A stretch of DNA of 10,660 nt, taken from Chloroflexota bacterium (GTDB lineage Bacteria > Chloroflexota > Dehalococcoidia > DSTF01 > JACRBR01). Under the pieces are notes generated by a model that did no database searches, was not told the origin of the DNA, and saw nothing but the letters and a program-made list of their open reading frames with translations. The stretch is taken from assembly GCA_021813085.1 (NCBI GenBank), contig JAKAMA010000049.1:1-10660 (forward strand), in the 5' to 3' direction. Position numbers and translations under genes: made by a program. Of the stretch, positions 5,715 to 10,660 are shown piece after piece. How positions within the stretch are numbered: position 1 is the first letter of the stretch; every line of letters begins with the position of its first letter.

Positions 5715-6212
5715 ATGTCCGCCACGCAGTACCGGGTCCGCGTCGAGCGCAACACGCTGAAGTTCGCGGCGGCGCACTTCGCGACGTTCGAGGGGCGCTG
5801 CGAGCCACTCCACGGCCACAACTACGCGGTGACGATCGAGGTCGCCGGGACGCTGACGGACGACGCATGGGTGGTCGACTTCTCGACGCTCAAGACGCTG
5901 GGCAAGGCGCTGTGCGACGAGCTGGACCACACGTTCCTGCTGCAGCGCGACAGCCGCGTCCTCCAGATCGATGAGGGCATGAGCAACTGGAAGGTGCGCT
6001 TCCTCGAGCGCGGGTTCGTCTTCCCGAAATCCGACGTGATCGCCCTGCCGATCGACAACACGACCGCCGAGCGGCTTGCCGAGTGGTTCGCCGGCCGTTT
6101 GCGCGACGGCCTGCGCGCGCGCGGCGCGTCGAACCTCACGTCGCTCGTCGTCGGCGTCGAGGAGGCGCCCGGCCAGGCCGGCTGGTGCGAGATGGCGCTG
6201 AACAGGGCATAG
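5715..6212 (+). CDS. 6-pyruvoyl-tetrahydropterin synthase family enzyme with CExxHGH motif (PTPS-I/III-like, candidate FolB bypass)
   Basis: The 165-residue product is a T-fold enzyme of COG0720 that acts on 7,8-dihydroneopterin triphosphate. Zinc ligands are H21 (FAAAHF), H33 and H35 (LHGHNY). The catalytic triad is C29, D71 and H72 (ELDHTFLL), and the pterin-anchoring glutamate is E149 or E150 (VGVEEAPGQAGWCE). The key point is C29-E30-P-L-H33-G-H35. Plain QueD (PTPS-I) has CxxxHGH, PTPS-III has a glutamate in the motif, and the combined CExxHGH is the mark of PTPS-I/III enzymes reported to make both 6-carboxy-tetrahydropterin (queuosine precursor) and 6-hydroxymethyl-dihydropterin (folate precursor). 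Start ATG 5715 has GAGGA seven bases upstream. The enzyme lies about 550 bases downstream of folK in a cluster with no folB, so a folate role is likely. No queC or queE gene is in view. Confidence 0.88.
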   Translation: MSATQYRVRVERNTLKFAAAHFATFEGRCEPLHGHNYAVTIEVAGTLTDDAWVVDFSTLKTLGKALCDELDHTFLLQRDSRVLQIDEGMSNWKVRFLERGFVFPKSDVIALPIDNTTAERLAEWFAGRLRDGLRARGASNLTSLVVGVEEAPGQAGWCEMALNRA

Positions 6213-6289
6213 GGACGCCCCGGCGCCCGCTGTCAAGGGGCGGCGTGGGCGGGACTCGCGGCGCTCGGCGGCTGCTGATCGCCACCTGC

Positions 6290-6295
6290 TATGAT
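6290..6295 (+). promoter_or_regulatory. Candidate -10 box (TATGAT) for leaderless scpA
   Basis: TATGAT is one base from the sigma-70 consensus and ends seven bases before ATG 6303. The upstream in-frame ATG at 6291 lies inside this box and so is unlikely to be the start. No Shine-Dalgarno sequence precedes 6303. The rest of the 6213-6302 gap shows only a weak CGCCCC/GGGGCG pair (6216-6221 with 6237-6242) and no T-tract. Confidence 0.5.
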
Positions 6296-6302
6296 GCGCG
6301 CG

Positions 6303-7079
6303 ATGAGCATCTCGCCGCCCGCCGAGGGATACCAGCTCACGCTGCCGATCTTCGAAGGGCCGCTCGACCTGCTGTTGCACCTCATCGAGCGCGAAGAGCT
6401 GGACATCACGGACATCGCGCTGGTCACGGTCACCGACCAGTACATGCGGTACCTGCACGCGGGCGATCAACTGAACATCGACGCGCTCGCCGACTTCATC
6501 GCCATCGGCGCGCGGCTGCTCTTCCTGAAGTCGCGCGCGCTGCTGCCCCGGCCGCCATCCACGGGAGACGGCGGCGAAGAGGAAGACGACGCGGGCGACG
6601 ACCTGACGCGCCAGCTCTCCGAGTACAAGCTGTTCAAGGAAGCGGCCGGGCGGCTGCGGGCGATCGAAGTCGCGGGCCTGCACTCCTACCCGCGCATCGC
6701 GCCGCCGCCGGAGTTCCCGCCCCCGACCGGACTCGACGGTGTGACGCTCGACCTGCTCCAGCGCATCGTCGAGGCGGCGCTCACGCGCACGCGCGTCGAA
6801 GAACCGGTGCAGGTGATCCATCCGCACCGGTTCACCGTGAGCGAGAAGATCGCGCTGATCCGCGACCTGCTGGCCGCCGAAGGGCGCGCGAGCTTCCGCG
6901 CGCTCGTGGGGCGGTGCCGGACGCGCATGGAGGTCGTCGTGTCGTTCATGGCGGTGCTCGAGCTGATCAAGTCGCGCGCCATCGAGGCGGTGCAGGACGC
7001 GGCGTTCGAGGACATCGTGCTGGTGCCGTCGGAGGACGCGCCGCTCGACGTGCCGGTGACATCGGAGTTCGACGACTAA
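6303..7079 (+). CDS. scpA: Segregation and condensation protein A (ScpA kleisin)
   Basis: ScpA is the kleisin that bridges the two SMC heads and, with ScpB, forms the bacterial condensin used in chromosome compaction and segregation. The 258-residue product has the family signature near the N-terminus: FEGPLDLLLHLIEREELDI at 17-35, then DIALVTVTDQYMRYL to 51. LADFIAIGARLLFLKSRALL follows at 62-81 in the SMC-neck-binding helical part. An acidic linker (GDGGEEEDDAGDD, 88-100) follows, then a helical middle and a C-terminal winged helix (VSFMAVLELIKSRAIEAVQ at about 213-231). Length is normal. ATG 6303 is chosen over 6291 because a TATGAT box covers 6290-6295. scpB, often the next gene, is absent; a dispersed repeat and a dehydrogenase gene follow. 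It is cytoplasmic and nucleoid-associated. Confidence 0.93.
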   Translation: MSISPPAEGYQLTLPIFEGPLDLLLHLIEREELDITDIALVTVTDQYMRYLHAGDQLNIDALADFIAIGARLLFLKSRALLPRPPSTGDGGEEEDDAGDDLTRQLSEYKLFKEAAGRLRAIEVAGLHSYPRIAPPPEFPPPTGLDGVTLDLLQRIVEAALTRTRVEEPVQVIHPHRFTVSEKIALIRDLLAAEGRASFRALVGRCRTRMEVVVSFMAVLELIKSRAIEAVQDAAFEDIVLVPSEDAPLDVPVTSEFDD

Positions 7080-7085
7080 CGGATA

Positions 7086-7130
7086 CCTCACCCCCCGGCC
7101 CCCTCTCCGTTGCGATGGAGAGGGGGAGAC
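7086..7130 (+). repeat. Dispersed intergenic repeat, copy 2 (uninterrupted hairpin)
   Basis: CCTCACCCCCCGGCCCCC (7086-7103) is followed by a perfect 10-bp stem, CCCCCTCTCC (7099-7108) with GGAGAGGGGG (7117-7126), around an eight-base loop. The motif equals the minus-strand copy at 336-412, with six Cs in place of four and no 33-base insert. A run of GGGGGG at 7144-7149 could pair with CCCCCC at 7091-7096. It begins seven bases after the scpA stop. A role in ending or stabilising the scpA transcript is possible, but there is no T-tract. Confidence 0.7.
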
Positions 7131-7207
7131 AGGCGTGCAACGAGGGGGGATAGGCGTCGAGCCTGTTCCCCGGTCACCGCCGCCGGCGGGCCGGGTCCCT
7201 GAGCGGG

Positions 7208-7213
7208 TACGAT
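7208..7213 (+). promoter_or_regulatory. Candidate -10 box (TACGAT) for leaderless dehydrogenase gene
   Basis: TACGAT ends six bases before ATG 7220, and no Shine-Dalgarno sequence lies between. No clear -35 box is visible at the expected place. The rest of the gap from 7131 shows nothing else I can support. Confidence 0.45.
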
Positions 7214-7219
7214 CGGGCC

Positions 7220-8224
7220 ATGAAGGCGCAGGTGCTGCACGAGACGGGCGACGCCGGGGCGCCGAGGCTGCGTCTCGAGGATGTGCCGGAGCCGGCGCCT
7301 GGCCTCGGGCAGGTGCTGATCGCCGTCGAGGCGTGCGGGGTGTGCCGCACGGACCTGCACATCGTCGAAGGCGAGGTGCGGGGCCGGCTGCCGCTGATCC
7401 CGGGGCACCAGGCGGCAGGCAGCGTCGTCGCGCTCGGGCCGGGCGTCGATGCGTTCGCGCCGGGCGATGCCGTCGGCGTTGGCTGGCTGGCCAGCACGTG
7501 CGGCGTCTGCCGCTTCTGCGCGAGCGGACGCGAGCATCTCTGCGAGCAGGCGCGCTTCACCGGCCGCGACGAGCACGGCGGCTACGCCGGGCGCATGGTC
7601 GCCGACGCGCGCTTCGTGTACCGGCTACCGCCGTCGTTTGCCCCACGCCACGCGGCGCCGCTGCTCTGTGCCGGGATCATCGGGTATCGCGCGCTGAGGC
7701 TGTCCGGGATCCGGCCGGGCGGGCGGCTGGGGCTCGTCGGCTTCGGCGCGTCCGCGCACCTGGCGGCCCAGGTCGCGCTGCACTGGGGCTGCGCTGTGTA
7801 CGCGTTCACGCGCGAAGAGCACCACCGCCGCCTCGCGCGCGAGCTGGGCGCGGCGTGGGCAGGGCAGGTGTGCGACGACCCCGGCGTGCGGCTCGACGCG
7901 GCGGTGATCTTCGCCCCGGCGGGCGAGCTGATCCCGCAGACGCTGGCGCGCCTCGACCGCGGGGCGACGCTCGCCGTCAACGCGATCCACATGACCGCGA
8001 TCCCGTCGTTTTCGTACGACGCGCTCTACCACGAGCGCGTGGTGCGCAGCGTCGCGAACTTTCCGCGCCGCGACGCGGAGGAGTTCCTCGCGCTCGCCGC
8101 GGAGATCCCCGTGCGCGTGGAGGTCGAACGCTATCCGCTCGACGGCGCGAACGAGGCGCTGCTGCAGGTGAAGCGCGGCGCGGTGCACGGCGCCGCCGTG
8201 CTGCAGATGGGCGCCGGCGCGTAG
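7220..8224 (+). CDS. Zinc-dependent medium-chain alcohol dehydrogenase family protein
   Basis: The 334-residue product is an NAD(P)-dependent MDR dehydrogenase. Catalytic zinc ligands are C42 (GVCRTDLH), H63 (PGHQ) and probably C150 (LLCAG). The family's usual GHE is GHQ here, a variant found in some zinc-binding MDR subfamilies. The structural zinc lobe has all four cysteines, C94, C97, C100 and C108. The Rossmann segment GLVGFGASAH at 171-180 departs from the textbook GxGxxG by ending in A-S-A-H, also a subfamily trait. The likely reaction is reversible oxidation of a primary alcohol to an aldehyde, substrate unknown. The start follows a TACGAT box by six bases and gives a normal MDR N-terminus (MKAQVLHETG). 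It converges on the molybdoenzyme gene with only 18 bases between stops, so the two are not one operon. It is cytoplasmic. Confidence 0.88.
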   Translation: MKAQVLHETGDAGAPRLRLEDVPEPAPGLGQVLIAVEACGVCRTDLHIVEGEVRGRLPLIPGHQAAGSVVALGPGVDAFAPGDAVGVGWLASTCGVCRFCASGREHLCEQARFTGRDEHGGYAGRMVADARFVYRLPPSFAPRHAAPLLCAGIIGYRALRLSGIRPGGRLGLVGFGASAHLAAQVALHWGCAVYAFTREEHHRRLARELGAAWAGQVCDDPGVRLDAAVIFAPAGELIPQTLARLDRGATLAVNAIHMTAIPSFSYDALYHERVVRSVANFPRRDAEEFLALAAEIPVRVEVERYPLDGANEALLQVKRGAVHGAAVLQMGAGA

Positions 8225-8242
8225 CGCGCACGCTGCCCGCGT

Positions 8243-10660
8243 TCAGCCGCCGGGCGCGCGTGCCGCCTTCTCGATCTCGACGCGGACGCCGCGGTCGATC
8301 GGCACCGGCTGCCAGTGCAGGGCGCGGTAGCGCAGGTGGCCGTAGCCGCCGGCGAAGTGCAGCCACTTCACCATGCCGGGCTCGACGTTCGACGTGTCGC
8401 GCCAGCCCTCGAACTGGTACGGCTCGAAGCCGTTGTACATGATCAGTTGCCCGGGCCGGACGGCCGGCGTCACGCGCGCTTCGACGAACGCCTCCGAAAC
8501 ATCGTTGTAGACGCGCATCTGGTCGCCATCGCCGATGCCGCGCGCGAGCGCGTCGCCGTCGTTCACGTACGCGGTCGGGTGGCCGCGGTGCGTGTTCAGG
8601 ATCACGTGGTTCGTCATGTTCGTGGAGTTTGTGCTCCAGCGCGGGTGGCCGCCGGTCATCTCGAGCGGGTAGTCGCCGCCCTGCGCCGGCGGCTCCTTGT
8701 GCACCGGCAGCTCCTCGCCCGCCTCGAGGAACCAGTCGTGGTCGATGTAGAACTGGGCGCGGCGGGTCAGCGTCGGAAACGGCTCCTTCTTTTCCGTCTG
8801 CCAGCGGAACGGGGCGTGCGTGCGGTCGGGCGCGAGGTCGGACGCCTGCGCCAGCGCCATCGGCGAGCGGCCCCAGCCGGTGAAGCGCACGTAGCCGCCC
8901 TCTCGCAGCGTCGCCAGCGTCGTGTCGGGCGGGATGGTGCCGGTCGCAGCGGAATCGGTGACCATCTCGTTGATCACGGTGTCGTCGTCGGCGAAGTAGC
9001 CGTCGCCCGTGATCTGATCGTACAGGTTGTCGAGCCGGACGGGCATCCCGAGCCGCGACGTGAACTCGGTGAAGCCGCGCGCCACGGCGCGCGCCGACAG
9101 CACGCGGGCGAGCGCCTGGGCGAACTGCCACTCCGTCCTCGTGTCCTCGGGCGGGTCGACGACGCGGTCGGAGAGCGTGAGGTTCATGACGTCCGGCGTG
9201 GTGTACGGGAAGTTCGGCTTCTCGTAGTGGTGCGCGGCGGGCAGCACGATGTCGGACCAGAGCCCCGTCGTCGTCATCCGCACGTCGAACGAGACGACGA
9301 GGTAGAGCTTCGGCCAGAGGTGCGCGAGCAACTGCTGCTGGCCGCCGCGCGTGCGGCGCAACAGGTTGCCGCCGATCTCGAACAGCACGCGGGGCGGCGC
9401 ATCGGGCGCCGGCTGCTGCGCGCCGTCCCACCAGCCGCGGCCGACCGCCTCCTGCACGTACTCGGAGAACGTGCGCTTCATCGACGGGTCGCTCCATCCG
9501 GCCCGCTCCCACGCCTCGCGATATCCGCAGTGATTCAGCCAGAAGAAGGCGGCCGGCACGTTGCCGCCCAGTGCCGCGCCGCGATAGGCCATCTCGTGCG
9601 ACAGGATCTCGTCGGTGAGCGTCGGGTCCTGCGCCTTCATCGCGCCGGCCATCGTGGTGAGGGTCGCGTCGAGCGCGCGCGCCGCCTCGGGCCCCGGCGT
9701 GGGCTTCGACGACCACGTGAACATGCCGTCGAACATGCCGACGGCCCAGCTCCGGATGCCGGCGCCCTGTTTGCCCCAGTTGCCGGTGAGCGCGAGCAGC
9801 AGGCACAGCGAGCGCTCCATCAGGTCGCCGTGGTACGACTTGCCGAAGGTCCAGCCGTCGAGGATGTGCGTCTTGCCGCCGGCCACCATGCGCGCGAGCC
9901 GCTCGATCACCGACGGGTGCACGCCGCACGTCCCCGAGGCCGCCGCCGGCGCGTAGTCGCGCAGCCGCTCTTCGAGCAGCACGAACGCGGGGACGACGTC
10001 GACCTCGCTGGCATCGGCGAGGCGCGCGCGATACGTCCCGCGCAGCGCCGGGCGGATGGCGCCGAGCGCGAGCGTGCGCGGCGCTTCGACGACCGCGCCG
10101 GTGCGCTCGTCGAACATGCAGAACATGTCGTCGCGGCCACCCTCGACGATGTCCCGCTGACGCAGGAAGCGGCGGGTGTCGCGCCGCACGAGCAGCGGCA
10201 GGTCGGTCTGCTCGCGCACGAAGCCTTCGTCCATCAGCCCCTCATCGACGATGACGCGGCACATCGACAGCGCCAGCGCGGCATCGCTGCCGATGCGCAC
10301 CGGCACGAAGAGGTCCGCGTGCGGCGCCGACGGGCTGTAGTCCGGGCCGACGATCACGACCTGCGCGCCGTGGTAGCGCGCTTCGGTGATGTAGTGGAAG
10401 AGGGGGATGTCGCTGTACGCGGGGTTGTTCGCCCAGATCACGATGACGTCGGAGTGGAACCAGTCGTCGTTGCTGGCGCACGGGTCGAAGCGCCCGAAGG
10501 TGACGTAGATGCCCGGGCTCCAATCGTTGATCTCCGCCTGGACATCGGTGAGCGTGCAGCCGAGCTTGTTGAACACCGCCCCGGCCAGCGCGATGCTCTG
10601 GACGCCGCCCTGCCCCGGCGTGCCGACGCGCACGATGCTCTCGGGGCCGGCCGCCTGGAT
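8243..10660 (-). CDS. Molybdopterin oxidoreductase, type II DMSO reductase family, catalytic subunit (N-terminus off the right edge)
   Basis: The C-terminal 805 residues are present and the open frame runs off the window. An internal GTG near 10633 is not the real start. The fold belongs to the DMSO-reductase superfamily and best recalls the NarG, DdhA, EbdA and SerA branch. Residue D46 of the fragment (INDWSPGIYVTFG, bases 10523-10525) falls where NarG has its molybdenum-binding aspartate, with the same spacing to the following Gly. Residues 72-132 (VIVIWANNP ... GPDYSP ... GSDAALALSM) are the typical cofactor-binding block. The last 130 residues form the dinucleotide-binding domain (TNMTNHVILNTHRGHP, YNGFEPYQFEGW, AGGYGHL, HWQPV). 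The missing N-terminus would hold the iron-sulfur FS0 site and any Tat signal. Substrate cannot be called. It needs an iron-sulfur beta subunit, and none lies downstream. Confidence 0.88.
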   Translation of the reverse strand: MQAAGPESIVRVGTPGQGGVQSIALAGAVFNKLGCTLTDVQAEINDWSPGIYVTFGRFDPCASNDDWFHSDVIVIWANNPAYSDIPLFHYITEARYHGAQVVIVGPDYSPSAPHADLFVPVRIGSDAALALSMCRVIVDEGLMDEGFVREQTDLPLLVRRDTRRFLRQRDIVEGGRDDMFCMFDERTGAVVEAPRTLALGAIRPALRGTYRARLADASEVDVVPAFVLLEERLRDYAPAAASGTCGVHPSVIERLARMVAGGKTHILDGWTFGKSYHGDLMERSLCLLLALTGNWGKQGAGIRSWAVGMFDGMFTWSSKPTPGPEAARALDATLTTMAGAMKAQDPTLTDEILSHEMAYRGAALGGNVPAAFFWLNHCGYREAWERAGWSDPSMKRTFSEYVQEAVGRGWWDGAQQPAPDAPPRVLFEIGGNLLRRTRGGQQQLLAHLWPKLYLVVSFDVRMTTTGLWSDIVLPAAHHYEKPNFPYTTPDVMNLTLSDRVVDPPEDTRTEWQFAQALARVLSARAVARGFTEFTSRLGMPVRLDNLYDQITGDGYFADDDTVINEMVTDSAATGTIPPDTTLATLREGGYVRFTGWGRSPMALAQASDLAPDRTHAPFRWQTEKKEPFPTLTRRAQFYIDHDWFLEAGEELPVHKEPPAQGGDYPLEMTGGHPRWSTNSTNMTNHVILNTHRGHPTAYVNDGDALARGIGDGDQMRVYNDVSEAFVEARVTPAVRPGQLIMYNGFEPYQFEGWRDTSNVEPGMVKWLHFAGGYGHLRYRALHWQPVPIDRGVRVEIEKAARAPGG

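Noticed and set aside
6216-6242. CGCCCC/GGGGCG hairpin after the PTPS gene as a terminator
   Set aside because: The stem is only six bases with a 15-base loop and no following T run. At this GC content such pairs are common.
4926-7091. Minus-strand open frame of 721 residues across folK, small genes, PTPS and scpA
   Set aside because: It runs antisense to well-recognised genes, has low-complexity Arg/His/Val-rich content and no domain. Long antisense frames are expected at this GC content.
7977-9929. Minus-strand 650-residue frame inside the molybdoenzyme gene
   Set aside because: It is a shifted frame of the real gene, rich in Arg/Ala, while the other frame carries clear molybdopterin motifs.
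8629-9956. Several plus-strand frames of 60-113 residues opposite the molybdoenzyme
   Set aside because: They have no domains, no ribosome sites and a Ser/Arg/Pro-rich composition typical of antisense frames.

Overview
This is a very GC-rich window (third codon positions almost all G or C) from what looks like a free-living bacterium. The gene set (folP-folK, a PTPS-family pterin enzyme, scpA, a type II DMSO-reductase-family molybdoenzyme), the GTG/ATG stop-start overlaps and several apparently leaderless starts would suit a Chloroflexota (Dehalococcoidia-like) genome. That placement is an impression, not a proof. No tRNA, rRNA, CRISPR array or transposase was found. No gap between genes exceeds about 140 bases.

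Region 1 (1-2675, + strand) is the end of a phage-derived tail module. It holds the 3' end of an unrecognised gene, a 660-residue tail/baseplate-like protein with a sialidase-type Asp-box, and a 92-residue partner whose ATG overlaps the previous stop. No lysis or integrase gene is visible. An 86-base gap at 332-417 holds a folded dispersed repeat.

Region 2 (2711-6212, + strand) is a pterin/folate cluster. It starts with a COG1237-type metallo-beta-lactamase-fold hydrolase, then folP and folK, both joined by GTGA overlaps. Two small unrecognised genes follow, one a zinc-ribbon candidate, and then a PTPS/QueD-family enzyme. folB is absent from its frequent place beside folP and folK. The PTPS enzyme carries C-E-x-x-H-G-H, the combined motif of the PTPS-I/III subgroup reported to be able to bypass FolB. 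The cluster may therefore be a FolB-less folate pathway.

Region 3 (6303-8224, + strand) holds scpA without an adjacent scpB, a second copy of the dispersed repeat, and a zinc-type medium-chain alcohol dehydrogenase. Region 4 (8243-10660, - strand) is the C-terminal 805 residues of a molybdopterin oxidoreductase that runs off the right edge. It converges on the dehydrogenase with 18 bases between them, so no beta-subunit gene follows it as it would in canonical narGHJI/ddhABDC-type operons.

The main unexpected structure is a 33-base partly palindromic element with two copies in inverted orientation (30 of 33 bases identical). One copy interrupts the dispersed repeat at 361-393. The other lies exactly in frame inside the 92-residue phage gene at 2439-2471. 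It resembles in behaviour a palindromic element that can insert into genes. A second pattern is a TAnnAT-like -10 box placed 6-7 bases before four possible start codons.
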